From the NCBI GenBank assembly GCA_003545125.1, contig DQCI01000101.1, positions 191 to 8,842 of the forward strand: DNA of 8,652 bases, given 5' to 3'. This document shows positions 1-6,901 of the stretch, in pieces. This DNA is from Paracoccaceae bacterium. Lineage in GTDB: Bacteria > Pseudomonadota > Alphaproteobacteria > Rhodobacterales > Rhodobacteraceae. Both the position numbers and the translations under genes were made by a program. How positions within the stretch are numbered: position 1 is the first letter of the stretch; each line of letters opens with the position of its first letter. The notes under the pieces were generated by a model. It searched no databases. It worked only from the letters and a program-made list of their open reading frames with translations, and was not told where the DNA came from.

Positions 1-84
1 GCGCACCACGGGGCGGCGTCATCGCTGCCGCTCTTGCGCCCTTCGCCCCGCCCGACCCCGCGCGCGCCGACCGAAAGACTGCCC
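1..84. other. Left edge, no supportable gene
   Basis: Short GC-rich stretch before the ABM gene. Frames crossing it give arginine/proline-rich sequence without family features, and no promoter or terminator is clear. An upstream gene may end or start just outside the window. Confidence 0.4.
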
Positions 85-369
85 ATGTCGCTGATCCGCC
101 TCACCGGCCATATCGACGTGGCCCCGGCGCGCCGCGATGCCTTCGCCGCCGCGCTGCCCGAGCATATCCGCCTGACCCGTGCGGAGCCCGGATGCCTGAG
201 CTTCGACGTCGCGCCCGACCCGGAGGTCGCCGGCCGCTGGCTGGTGGCGGAAATGTTCGCGAGCCGGCAGGCGTTCGAGGCCCACCAGGCCCGCTCAGAC
301 GCGAGTGCCTGGGCACAGGCCAGCGCCGGGGTTCACCCCTCCATCCGGGTCGAGGAGGTCGACGGGTGA
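85..369 (+). CDS. Antibiotic biosynthesis monooxygenase (ABM) family protein, putative quinol monooxygenase-like
   Basis: This 94-residue protein has the length and pattern of a single-domain ABM protein (dimeric ferredoxin-like fold; family includes YgiN-type quinol monooxygenases and heme-degrading enzymes). The first strand is visible at residues 2-11 (SLIRLTGHID), the family-typical segment TRAEPGCLSF at 31-40 follows a helix, and the second half shows WLVAEMF (52-58) then AFEAHQAR (63-70), the usual 'strand plus helix with H' block. The ATG at 85 is chosen because it begins exactly at the first strand; a weak GAAAG lies 7 bases upstream. An upstream in-frame TTG at 34 would add a proline/arginine-rich tail of 17 residues with no family counterpart. 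Its stop codon overlaps the GTG start of the next transporter, so the two are likely cotranscribed. Substrate cannot be told from sequence; many members are only annotated by fold. Confidence 0.85.
   Translation: MSLIRLTGHIDVAPARRDAFAAALPEHIRLTRAEPGCLSFDVAPDPEVAGRWLVAEMFASRQAFEAHQARSDASAWAQASAGVHPSIRVEEVDG
352..358 (+). promoter_or_regulatory. Ribosome binding site fixing a GTG start
   Basis: GAGGAGG lies inside the end of the ABM gene, 7 bases before the GTG at 366. This strong Shine-Dalgarno match supports GTG 366 as the start of the first EamA transporter over the upstream in-frame ATG at 192 or the internal ATG at 396, and implies coupled translation with the ABM gene. Confidence 0.75.
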
Positions 370-1259
370 GCGACACCCTGCGCGCCGCGCTCTGGATGAC
401 CGGCTCGATCGTGTTCTTCTCGGCCATGGCGGTGGCGGGCCGCGAGGTGCGGGTGGACCACGACACGTTCGAGCTGATGCTCTACCGCTCGCTCGTCGGG
501 GTCGTCATTGTCGTGTCGGTGATGTTTGCGACCGGGCGCTCGGCCGAGATCCGCACCGGCAAGCCCGGGCTCCACGGTTTGCGCAACCTGGCGCATTTCA
601 CCGGCCAGAACTTGTGGTTCTATGCCCTGCCGCTGATCCCGCTCGCGCAGGCCTTCGCGCTCGAATTCACGGCACCTCTCTGGGCGCTGGTCTTCGCACC
701 CCTGGTCCTGCGCGAGGCCATCACCCCGATCCGGGTGCTCGCTGCCAGCATCGGTTTTTTGGGCATCCTGGTGCTGACGCGACCGTTCGCGGAACCCCTC
801 ACCGTGGGAGTTCTGGCCGCGGGCGTCGCGGCTGTCTTCTTCGGCTTCACCGCGCTCTTCACCCGGCGGCTCACCCGGAGCGAAAGCCTCATTGGCATCA
901 TGTTCTGGCTCACGACGATGCAGGCCGCCTTCGGGCTGATCGGCGCCGGCTACGACGGCGAGATCGCGCTGCCGACCGCCTTTTCCGCACCGCTCCTGGT
1001 GTTGATCGGCATTTCGGGACTGGTCGCGCATTTCTGCCTGACCGCAGCCCTCCGGCTCGCCCCGGCAACGGTGGTCATGCCGATCGATTTCACCCGCCTT
1101 CCGCTCATCGCCCTCGTCGGCTGGGCCTTCTACGGCGAACAGCTCGACTGGGTCTTCGCCGTCGGCGCGCTCTTGATCCTTGCGGGCAACATCATCAACC
1201 TGACCGCCGGCACGGGGCGCGCCTGGCTGCGGGTTGCGCAGGATCCGGGTCGCAAGTGA
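366..1259 (+). CDS. DMT superfamily (EamA-type) transporter, first of two
   Basis: The protein is 297 residues and mostly hydrophobic, the normal size for a ten-helix EamA carrier built of two five-helix repeats in the inner membrane. Hydrophobic segments are visible at about residues 8-25, 38-56, 85-97, 101-115, 121-138, 146-165, 176-194, 208-226, 236-256 and 262-279. The end of the first repeat carries the typical pattern of charged loop then glycine-rich helix (REAITPIRV, ASIGFLGILVL at 127-137), echoed at 257-280 in the second repeat (GEQLDWVFAVGALLILAGNIINL). The family exports or imports amino acids, metabolites, S-adenosylmethionine or riboflavin; the substrate here is unknown. Its GTG start overlaps the stop of the ABM gene and has a strong ribosome site. 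The C-terminal tail is short and basic. A second EamA gene follows after 25 bases. Confidence 0.9.
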   Translation: MSDTLRAALWMTGSIVFFSAMAVAGREVRVDHDTFELMLYRSLVGVVIVVSVMFATGRSAEIRTGKPGLHGLRNLAHFTGQNLWFYALPLIPLAQAFALEFTAPLWALVFAPLVLREAITPIRVLAASIGFLGILVLTRPFAEPLTVGVLAAGVAAVFFGFTALFTRRLTRSESLIGIMFWLTTMQAAFGLIGAGYDGEIALPTAFSAPLLVLIGISGLVAHFCLTAALRLAPATVVMPIDFTRLPLIALVGWAFYGEQLDWVFAVGALLILAGNIINLTAGTGRAWLRVAQDPGRK

Positions 1260-1284
1260 GGCCCGCCCGAGGTAATACGCTGGC

Positions 1285-2181
1285 ATGACACAGGTTTCCA
1301 TTCCACCCCGCGCCTGGGCGCTGATGCTCCTGCTCTCGTTCATCTGGGGGTCGAGCTTCCTCACCACCACCATGCTGGTCGAAACGCTGGCACCGTTGCA
1401 TGTGGTGACCCACCGGGTGCTCTGGGCCGCGGTGTTCCTGTGGATCTACGCATTGGTACGACGCCTGCCGGTGCCTCGCGATCTTTCGACCTGGGGGGCA
1501 CTCCTCATCATGGGTGCCGGGGCGAACGCCCTGCCCTTCGTGCTCCAGGCCTATGCGCAGACGACCATCGAGAGCGGGCTGGCCGGTATCCTCAACGCGT
1601 CGACCGCGATCTTCGGGCCGCTTGTGGCCGCGCTGGTGCTTTCCGACGAACGGCTGACCCGGGCCAAGGCCACCGGCGTGGCGCTCGGCTTTGCCGGCGT
1701 CGCCCTGGTGTTCGGGCTCGACGTCCTGGGCGGGTTCGATCTGCGCTCGGCGGCCCAGCTCGCGATGATCGCCTCGACCTTCTGCTACGCCGCCACCAGC
1801 GTTTTCGCCCGTCTCCGGCTGGGGCATCTCAGCCCGGAAGTGGCGGCCCTCGGTATGCTCACCGGCTCGAGCCTGATCATGCTGCCTCTGTCCTGGGCGG
1901 TGGAAGGGCCCCTGCCCTTCAATCTGCCCGCACCGATGCTGGCCGCGCTCGCGGTCTACGGCCTCGTCATCACCGCCATCGCCTATCTGCTGTTCTACCG
2001 GATCATCCGCCTTGCAGGGGCCGGAAACACGACGCTTGTGACCCTGCTCGTGGTGCCGGTCGCGGTGACCCTTGGCGCCATGGTGCGGGCCGAGAGCTTG
2101 CCGCCCTCGGCCTATGCAGGCTTCGGGCTGATCGCGCTGGGGCTGGTGGTGATCGACGGGCGGCTTCTCGGGCGCCGTTGA
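1285..2181 (+). CDS. DMT superfamily (EamA-type) transporter, second of two
   Basis: This 298-residue inner-membrane protein is a second EamA carrier. The N-terminal helix has the family signature LSFIWGSSF (residues 17-25), an opening seen in RhtA/YedA/RarD-type members. The end of repeat one shows LSDERLTRAKATGVALGFAGVALV (119-142, with Glu122 in the loop), and repeat two ends with RAESLPPSAYAGFGLIALGLVVI (268-290), the paired charged-loop/glycine-helix pattern. ATG 1285 has GAGGT at 1269-1273, a little far (11 bases) but the best site present. It differs clearly from the upstream carrier at residue level, so the pair looks like two old family members and not a recent duplication. Substrate is not predictable; export of amino acids or small metabolites is the commonest role. 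Its stop codon lies inside the first unit of a tandem repeat. Confidence 0.9.
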   Translation: MTQVSIPPRAWALMLLLSFIWGSSFLTTTMLVETLAPLHVVTHRVLWAAVFLWIYALVRRLPVPRDLSTWGALLIMGAGANALPFVLQAYAQTTIESGLAGILNASTAIFGPLVAALVLSDERLTRAKATGVALGFAGVALVFGLDVLGGFDLRSAAQLAMIASTFCYAATSVFARLRLGHLSPEVAALGMLTGSSLIMLPLSWAVEGPLPFNLPAPMLAALAVYGLVITAIAYLLFYRIIRLAGAGNTTLVTLLVVPVAVTLGAMVRAESLPPSAYAGFGLIALGLVVIDGRLLGRR

Positions 2182-2209
2182 CCCCGCCGTTGACCCCGCC
2201 GTTGACCCC
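2174..2209 (+). repeat. Three perfect 12-bp tandem repeats spanning a stop codon
   Basis: The unit gccgttgacccc occurs three times without interruption (2174-2185, 2186-2197, 2198-2209). The TGA of the second EamA transporter (2179-2181) lies in the first copy. Because the unit is a multiple of three, the other copies give further in-frame TGA codons at 2191-2193 and 2203-2205. The remaining 58 bases up to the next start hold only that gene's ribosome site. Confidence 0.95.
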
Positions 2210-2267
2210 CCTGCCGCCCGCCGTTATCCCGGGCCAGAGGCGCCCGGACGGGCTACGGGAGACAGGC

Positions 2268-3128
2268 ATGATCTACGAGACGGCGGCGGACTGGCTTCAG
2301 GCGAAAGAGAAACGCGTGCTCCTGTTCGGCATGTCCGGCCTCGGCAAGACCCATATCTCGAACCTCTTGCGCGAAGCGGGCGACTGGTTTCACTACTCGG
2401 TCGACTACCGGATCGGCACCCGTTACCTCGGCGAGCACATCACCGACAATTTCAAGCGCGAGGCGATGAAGAACCCGTTCCTGCGCCAGCTTCTTCTGAC
2501 GGATTCGATCTACGTCGCCTCCAACATCACCTTCGACAACCTCGCGCCGCTGTCGAGCTGGCTCGGCAAGCCCGGTGATCCCACCAAGGGCGGGCTGTCC
2601 TTCGCCGAGTACCAGCGCCGCCAGGAACTGCATCACGACGCCGAGGTCGCCGCGCTCACCGACACGACCCGGTTCATCGACCGGGCCGCGGAAATCTACG
2701 GCTACGGCAATTTCGTCTGCGACTCGGGTGGGTCGATCTGCGAGGTGGTGGACCCCGAGGATGCGCGCGACCCGGTGTTGCGCGCGCTGTCCGAGCATCT
2801 GTTGATGGTCTGGATCGAAGGCTCGGAGGCGCACACCGAAGAGCTGGTCCGCCGGTTCAAAAGGGCGCCTAAGCCCATGTATTACCGGTCGGACTTCATG
2901 ATGTCCGCCTGGCGGACCTACCTCGAGGAACGCGATGTGGCCGAGGCCGAGGTCGACCCCGACGACTTCATGGCCGCGACCTACGCGCGCGCCATGGCCC
3001 ACCGCCAGCCGCTTTACGCGGCGATGGCGAAAAACTGGGGCGTGACGGTGAAAGCGGACGATGTGGCGCAGGTGCGCAGCGCGGATGACTTCACCGCCCT
3101 TGTCGCGCGCGCCCTTGAGACGCGCTGA
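2268..3128 (+). CDS. Uncharacterised P-loop NTPase / kinase-like protein upstream of metA
   Basis: The protein has 286 residues. A Walker A motif GMSGLGKT (residues 21-28) follows a hydrophobic strand (RVLLF, 16-20), placing the nucleotide site at the very N-terminus as in small-molecule and nucleoside-monophosphate kinases. [11 protein letters not shown] (44-54) sits where such kinases bind the acceptor. A later strand [13 protein letters not shown] (148-160) could hold the second acidic residue (Asp152), and the arginine/lysine-rich [13 protein letters not shown] (195-207) could be a lid. These roles are inferred from position. There is no signal peptide or membrane segment, so it should be cytoplasmic. 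ATG 2268 is preceded by GGGAG (2257-2261) at 6 bases and the Walker A strand begins soon after. I do not recognise a named family or substrate. It could be a small-molecule kinase or a regulatory ATPase; position 43 bases before metA hints at a methionine or amino-acid link. Confidence 0.8.
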   Translation: MIYETAADWLQAKEKRVLLFGMSGLGKTHISNLLREAGDWFHYSVDYRIGTRYLGEHITDNFKREAMKNPFLRQLLLTDSIYVASNITFDNLAPLSSWLGKPGDPTKGGLSFAEYQRRQELHHDAEVAALTDTTRFIDRAAEIYGYGNFVCDSGGSICEVVDPEDARDPVLRALSEHLLMVWIEGSEAHTEELVRRFKRAPKPMYYRSDFMMSAWRTYLEERDVAEAEVDPDDFMAATYARAMAHRQPLYAAMAKNWGVTVKADDVAQVRSADDFTALVARALETR

Positions 3129-3171
3129 CGCCCGGCCTACATCATCCAGACCCCTCAACCCGGAGACCTTC

Positions 3172-4110
3172 ATGCCCATCAGGATTCCCGCCACCCTTCC
3201 CGCCGCCGACGTGCTCAGCGCCGAGGGCGTGATGGTGATGCGCGAGGACGAGGCCGACCGGCAGGACATCCGGCCGATGCGCATCGCGCTCCTGAACCTG
3301 ATGCCCAAGAAGATCGTGACCGAAACCCAGTTCGCGCGGCTCATCGGCGCCTCGCCGCTGCAGGTCGAGCTCACCTTGGTGCGGCCCTCCGATCACGTCT
3401 CCAAGACCGAAAGCCACGCCCATATCGGCGCGCACTACGTCGCCTGGCGCGAGATCCGCGACCAGAAGTTCGACGGGCTGATCATCACCGGCGCGCCGAT
3501 CGAGCACCTCGCCTACGAGCAGGTGACCTATTGGGACGAGATGATCGAGATCATGAAATGGTCTCAGACCCACGTGCATTCGACCTTCGGGGTCTGCTGG
3601 GGTGGCATGGCGATGCTCTATCATTTCCACGGCATCCCCAAGCGGATCCTCGACCACAAGGCCTTCGGGTGCTTCCCGCAGAAGAACCTCGCTCCGACCT
3701 CGCCCTACCTGCGCGGGTTCTCCGACAATTTCGTCATTCCCGTCAGCCGGTGGACCGAGATCGCCCAGGCCGATATCGTCGCGCATCCGGACCTGGTGCC
3801 GTTGCTGGGCTCGCCCGACACCGGCGCCTGCCTGGTCGAGGATCCCAAGCACCGCGCGCTCTACATCTTCAACCATTTCGAATACGACTTGGACACGCTG
3901 AAGCACGAATACGACCGCGACGTTGCAAAGGGCACGCCGATCAACGTGCCGATGAACTACTACAAGAACGACGACCCGACCCAGAGCCCACGAAACCGCT
4001 GGAAGAGCCACGCGCACCTGCTCTATGGCAACTGGATCGCCGAGATGTACATGACCACGCCCTACGACGTGACGCGGATCGGCGAGGCAACGAAGGACCG
4101 GCGCGGGTGA
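3172..4110 (+). CDS. metA: MetA-family homoserine O-acyltransferase, predicted homoserine O-acetyltransferase
   Basis: This cytoplasmic enzyme activates homoserine by O-acylation, the first dedicated step of methionine synthesis. The 312-residue length is normal for MetA. The start of the family is visible in [14 protein letters not shown] (34-47) and ETQFARLIG (51-59). The catalytic triad is in place with canonical numbering: Cys142 in FGVCWGG, His235 and Glu237 in NHFEYD. Residue 111, in TGAPIEHL, is Glu; in the family Gly at this position goes with succinyl-CoA and Glu with acetyl-CoA, so acetyl-CoA is the likely donor although such proteins are often labelled succinyltransferase. ATG 3172 has GGAG at 3162-3165, 6 bases upstream. 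Only 43 bases separate it from the P-loop gene, so cotranscription is likely; no SAM-II-like riboswitch is apparent in that gap. Confidence 0.96.
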   Translation: MPIRIPATLPAADVLSAEGVMVMREDEADRQDIRPMRIALLNLMPKKIVTETQFARLIGASPLQVELTLVRPSDHVSKTESHAHIGAHYVAWREIRDQKFDGLIITGAPIEHLAYEQVTYWDEMIEIMKWSQTHVHSTFGVCWGGMAMLYHFHGIPKRILDHKAFGCFPQKNLAPTSPYLRGFSDNFVIPVSRWTEIAQADIVAHPDLVPLLGSPDTGACLVEDPKHRALYIFNHFEYDLDTLKHEYDRDVAKGTPINVPMNYYKNDDPTQSPRNRWKSHAHLLYGNWIAEMYMTTPYDVTRIGEATKDRRG

Positions 4111-4195
4111 TGTCGAATTGCCTTCGGCCATCCGACCCGGCCGCGGGCTGGCCCGCGCCTCTTTTGCGGCTTCGCCGCCGCCTGCGGCGGGCGTG

Positions 4196-4216
4196 GCGGG
4201 GGGCTCCGCCCCCCGC
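4196..4216 (+). terminator. Strong GC hairpin after metA, possible transcription end
   Basis: Nine-base arms (4196-4204 and 4208-4216, core GGGGGG/CCCCCC) with a three-base loop form the strongest stem in the gap, about 85 bases after the metA stop. No T-run follows on the plus strand, so it is not a classical intrinsic terminator; it may stabilise the metA mRNA 3' end or be part of a repeat element. Confidence 0.35.
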
Positions 4217-4411
4217 ACCCCCCGCCCCGCACGCTCCGAACGATCCGGCTGGCCCGGATCGGGTCCCCGGCCGGCGATCTTTCCCGAAACGTCGAGGGGG
4301 CCGGCGCGTTTCGCCTAAAGAATAGGGCCCCGTTTACGCTGCGTGACGGTTTCGCGATCCCGCGGTGGTATCGACATTGCGGTGCACCTATCTGAAGCAT
4401 CTCGATAATCC

Positions 4412-4415
4412 GGAG
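4412..4415 (+). promoter_or_regulatory. Ribosome binding site supporting a TTG start
   Basis: GGAG ends 7 bases before the TTG at 4423. The first in-frame ATG of the hydrolase is at codon 144, inside the catalytic domain, and the codon-20 GTG would remove the hydrophobic N-terminus, so this site decides for TTG. Confidence 0.6.
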
Positions 4416-4422
4416 TTCTTCT

Positions 4423-5370
4423 TTGCCCCTGCCCACGACCGCCGCCCTCACCCTTCTCGGCCTGACCGGGGCCACCCAGGTGCTTGCAGCGCGGCGCGAG
4501 GCGCGGGCTGCGAAGCTGACGCCGCCGACCGGCCAGGACGTCGAGGTCGAAGACCGGCGGGTCCATGTCGAGGTGCTGGGCGAGACCGGACCGGACCTGG
4601 TGCTGATCCACGGGTCTTCGGGCAACCTGCGCGATTTCACCCACCGGCTCGCGCCGGACCTGGCGCGCCGCTACCGGGTGTTCGTGGTTGATCGCCCGGG
4701 GTTCGGCTGGTCCGATCCGTTGCCGGGCGGCGGCGGGTTGGTAGATCAGGCGGCGGCGATCCAAACGGCCGTTGCCGCGCTCGGGGCCACGCACCCGCTG
4801 GTGCTCGGTCATTCCTACGGCGGCGCGGTGGCGCTGGCCTGGGCCGCGACGATGCCCGACACGCTCGCCGGAGTCCTGCCACTGGCGGGTGTCGCCTATC
4901 CCTGGCACACCGGGCTCGGGGCCTTCTACAGCGTGTTGTCGCACCCGGCTGGCCTTGCGCTCGTCATCCCACTGCTCACCGCCTTCACGCCGACGCCGGT
5001 GATCCGGTCCGAGATTGCCAAGATCTTCCGCCCGCAGCCCGCCCCAGATGGCTACATCGACCATTTCGGCCCGGACCTCACCCTGAGGCGCGGCCAGATG
5101 CGCACCAACGCACGCCAACGCCGGGCCCTCCACACCGAGATCGAGGCGCTCTCGCCCAAATGGGCGAAGATCGCGGTCCCGATCGAGGTGGTGCACGGCG
5201 ATGCGGACGACATCGTGCCGGCACAGATCCACGCCATCCGCCTGACCGCCGAACACCCGGACGCACCGCTCACCCTCTTGCCCGGGATCGGCCACGCGCC
5301 ACACCACGGCGCCATGCCCGAGGTCATCGCCGCCATCGACCGGCTCGCAATCCGGGCAGATGTGACCTAG
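4423..5370 (+). CDS. Alpha/beta hydrolase with N-terminal hydrophobic segment
   Basis: The 315-residue protein has a full alpha/beta hydrolase fold. The oxyanion-hole motif LIHGSSG is at residues 61-67, [10 protein letters not shown] at 89-98, the nucleophile elbow GHSYGG at 129-134 with Ser131, the acid region HGDADDIVP at 258-266 (Asp262 the likely acid) and GIGHAPHH at 288-295 with the catalytic His291. A cap region rich in aromatic and hydrophobic residues lies at about 155-210. Residues 7-23 are hydrophobic and followed by RREAR, fitting a membrane anchor or uncleaved signal. An ester, epoxide or haloalkane substrate cannot be chosen from motifs alone; no halide-binding Trp or Asp nucleophile follows the elbow, so dehalogenase is unlikely. 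It stands alone, with a hairpin-rich gap before it and 35 bases before ppk2. Confidence 0.9.
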   Translation: MPLPTTAALTLLGLTGATQVLAARREARAAKLTPPTGQDVEVEDRRVHVEVLGETGPDLVLIHGSSGNLRDFTHRLAPDLARRYRVFVVDRPGFGWSDPLPGGGGLVDQAAAIQTAVAALGATHPLVLGHSYGGAVALAWAATMPDTLAGVLPLAGVAYPWHTGLGAFYSVLSHPAGLALVIPLLTAFTPTPVIRSEIAKIFRPQPAPDGYIDHFGPDLTLRRGQMRTNARQRRALHTEIEALSPKWAKIAVPIEVVHGDADDIVPAQIHAIRLTAEHPDAPLTLLPGIGHAPHHGAMPEVIAAIDRLAIRADVT

Positions 5371-5376
5371 GTATAC

Positions 5377-5392
5377 ATTCTGAAGGCAGAAT
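5377..5392. promoter_or_regulatory. Inverted repeat just before the ppk2 ribosome site
   Basis: ATTCTG and CAGAAT form a perfect 6-bp dyad around AAGG, in an AT-richer patch (from about 5368) that stands out from its surroundings. It lies 3 bases upstream of the GGAGG ribosome site (5396-5400). It could be an operator, for instance for the TetR protein encoded downstream, or a small leader hairpin. The dyad is short and could be chance. Confidence 0.3.
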
Positions 5393-5405
5393 ACTGGAGG
5401 TAGGC

Positions 5406-6275
5406 ATGGCACTTCCCTTCGATGGGGCGATCGGCGACTTCTTCGAGAAGACCGCGCCGAAAAAGGTCCGCAAGGCGATCGAGGATGGGCGCAAAAGGGA
5501 TATCCTGGCGCAGGATTTCCCCTACGACCGCTGGATGGACAAGGACGATTACCAGGAAAGGCTCGACGCGCTCCAGCTCGAACTTGTGAAGCTTCAGGCC
5601 GACGTCAAGGCCACGGGCAAACGCGTCGTCGTCGTTTTCGAGGGCCGGGATGCCGCCGGAAAAGGCGGCACGATCAAGCGGTTCCGCGAAAACCTTAGCC
5701 CGCGGATCGCGCGTGTCGTGGCGCTGTCGAAGCCCTCCGACCGCGAGGCCGGCGAGTGGTATTTCCAACGCTACGTGCGCCATCTGCCGTCCGCGGGCGA
5801 GATCGTGCTGTTCGACCGGAGCTGGTACAACCGCGCCGTTGTAGAGAAGGTGTTCGACTTCTGCACCGACGCCGAACGTGCCGCGTTCTTCCGCCAACTG
5901 CCCGAGTTCGAGGACATGCTGGCCGACGAGGGCATCCATTTCTTCAAGATCTGGCTCAATGTGTCGCGCGCCGAACAGTTGCGCCGCTTCCTGGCCCGCG
6001 AGAAAGACCCGTTGAAACAGTGGAAGCTGTCCTGGATCGACGTCGAGGGGCTGAACCGCTGGGACGCCTACAGCGCCGCGATCCGCGAGACCTTCGACAA
6101 GACCCACCGCGACCGCACGCCCTGGACCGTGGTCCGCTCGGATGACAAGTACCGCGCCCGGCTCGCCGCGATCGAAGCGGTGTTGTCGCATATCGACTAC
6201 GCCGGCAAGATTATAAAGGTCGCCAAGGCGCCGGACCCCGCCATCGCGGGCGGCCCTGCGATCTGGACCGATTGA
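5406..6275 (+). CDS. ppk2: Polyphosphate kinase 2 (PPK2), probably class I
   Basis: PPK2 enzymes move phosphate between inorganic polyphosphate and nucleoside diphosphates, usually making NTP from polyphosphate, in the cytoplasm. The 289-residue protein matches a one-domain class I PPK2. The Walker A motif GRDAAGKGG is at residues 80-88 after the strand RVVVVFE (73-79). The Walker B-type motif FDRSWYNRA is at 136-144, and the lid region with [15 protein letters not shown] (198-212) follows; [10 protein letters not shown] (216-225) is also typical. The acidic-basic N-terminus with [10 protein letters not shown] (40-49) is usual for the group. ATG 5406 has GGAGG five bases upstream. Its stop lies five bases before the ATG of the TetR gene, so the two are probably in one transcript. 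Nucleotide choice (ADP or GDP) is not decided by the sequence. No odd residues were seen in the motifs. Confidence 0.95.
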   Translation: MALPFDGAIGDFFEKTAPKKVRKAIEDGRKRDILAQDFPYDRWMDKDDYQERLDALQLELVKLQADVKATGKRVVVVFEGRDAAGKGGTIKRFRENLSPRIARVVALSKPSDREAGEWYFQRYVRHLPSAGEIVLFDRSWYNRAVVEKVFDFCTDAERAAFFRQLPEFEDMLADEGIHFFKIWLNVSRAEQLRRFLAREKDPLKQWKLSWIDVEGLNRWDAYSAAIRETFDKTHRDRTPWTVVRSDDKYRARLAAIEAVLSHIDYAGKIIKVAKAPDPAIAGGPAIWTD

Positions 6276-6280
6276 CGCGG

Positions 6281-6901
6281 ATGGGAAAAAAACGCGGATA
6301 TCACCATGGCAACCTGCGCCAGGCGCTGGTCGACGCGGCCATCGTGCTGATCGAGGAAAAGGGGCCGACCGGCTTCACCCTCACCGAAGCCGCGAAGGCC
6401 GCGGGCGTGACACCGGCCGCGGTCTACCGCCATTTCGCAGGCCGCGAAGACCTGATTGCCGAGGCCGCGCGCCAGGGGTTCGAGGTCTTCGCCGACCTCA
6501 TGGACCATGCCTATGGCAAGGGACAGCCCTCGGCGCTCGCCGCGCTTGAGGCCACCGGGCGCGCCTACCTGGCCTTTGCCCGCAAGTTTCCCGGCCACTA
6601 CGTCGCGATGTTCGAAAGCGGCATTTCGATCAACCGCGACCCGGAGCTCTCGATGGTCGCGAACCGGGCGTTGGGGACAATGGAGAAGGCCGCGGGCGAG
6701 GTCATGGCTGCCCTTCCGGTGGCGCAGCGCCCGCCGGCACGGATGGTCTCGGCCCATATCTGGGCGTTGGCCCACGGGGTGGTCGAGCTGTTCGGTCGCG
6801 GCGCGCCCGGCACAAGATCTCCGTTCCCGCCCGAGGACCTGCTCGAAAGCGGCATCGGCATCTACCTGCGGGGGCTCGGTCTGATCGCACAGGATGGCTG
6901 A
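6281..6901 (+). CDS. TetR/AcrR family transcriptional regulator with WHG-type C-terminal domain
   Basis: The 206-residue protein is a normal-length TetR repressor. The N-terminus RGYHHGNLRQALVDAA (5-20) is the first helix; the helix-turn-helix spans about 32-58 (FTLTEAAKAAGVTPAAVYRHF, with recognition helix TPAAVYRHF at 44-52). The C-terminal half contains SAHIWALAHGVVEL (157-170), the W-x-x-x-H-G pattern of the WHG-type TetR C-terminal domain, which senses a small ligand. The ATG at 6281 is chosen as it begins with the usual short basic tail; an in-frame TTG at 6272, overlapping the ppk2 stop, would add three residues and cannot be excluded. No strong ribosome site is seen, fitting translational coupling to ppk2. 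It is followed with overlap by a membrane protein gene. It most likely controls its own operon; the ligand is unknown. Confidence 0.92.
   Translation: MGKKRGYHHGNLRQALVDAAIVLIEEKGPTGFTLTEAAKAAGVTPAAVYRHFAGREDLIAEAARQGFEVFADLMDHAYGKGQPSALAALEATGRAYLAFARKFPGHYVAMFESGISINRDPELSMVANRALGTMEKAAGEVMAALPVAQRPPARMVSAHIWALAHGVVELFGRGAPGTRSPFPPEDLLESGIGIYLRGLGLIAQDG

Larger units (their letters stand above)
4111..4422. other. Intergenic region rich in GC hairpins, no convincing gene
   Basis: This 312-base gap separates metA from the alpha/beta hydrolase gene. Its first two thirds are a chain of GC-rich inverted repeats: arms 4142-4147/4152-4157, 4166-4170/4174-4178, 4175-4180/4185-4190, 4196-4204/4208-4216 and 4241-4248/4254-4261, plus a looser pair cgaaacg/cgtttcg at 4285-4291/4307-4313. 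Open frames crossing it translate to proline/arginine-rich low-complexity sequence and are not credible genes. From about 4315 the base composition becomes more balanced and this part probably carries the promoter of the hydrolase gene, but I cannot name a clear -35/-10 pair. The hairpin chain could be a terminator plus a REP-like dispersed element. Confidence 0.7.

Noticed and set aside
1..22. Possible divergent minus-strand gene starting at ATG 22
   Set aside because: Only seven codons are visible before the edge and no good ribosome site precedes it.
192..365. In-frame N-terminal extension of the first EamA transporter from ATG 192
   Set aside because: The added 58 residues are Arg/Gly/Pro-rich and lie over the ABM gene in another frame; the GTG at 366 has a strong ribosome site and begins at the first membrane helix.
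333..1373. Minus-strand open frame (346 codons) opposite the first EamA transporter
   Set aside because: Charged Glu/Arg/Gly-rich translation without motifs, an antisense shadow of a well-supported membrane protein.
1440..2267. Upstream part of the frame that continues into the P-loop protein
   Set aside because: It lies out of frame over the second EamA transporter and reads as Arg/Ala/Gly-rich shadow sequence; the true start at 2268 has GGGAG upstream.
3129..3171. SAM-II type riboswitch before metA
   Set aside because: Such elements occur before alphaproteobacterial metA, but this 43-base gap is short and I could not find the expected pseudoknot pattern; only a ribosome site is visible.
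2253..3374. Long minus-strand open frame (373 codons) opposite the P-loop gene and the metA start
   Set aside because: It mirrors plus-strand genes with clear motifs; long antisense frames are expected from the high third-position GC. The translation has no family features.
3142..4218. Long minus-strand open frame (358 codons) opposite metA
   Set aside because: It lies almost wholly opposite an unmistakable metA and reads as low-complexity His/Val/Asp/Gly-rich sequence.
4110..4325. Small open frame overlapping the metA stop (ATG at 4110)
   Set aside because: It translates to about 70 residues of Pro/Arg/Ala low complexity running through the hairpin chain, with no ribosome site of note.
4404..4409. 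GATAAT as a -10 box for the hydrolase gene
   Set aside because: It sits only a few bases before the ribosome site, so a transcript starting there would lose GGAG, and no -35 lies at a suitable distance.
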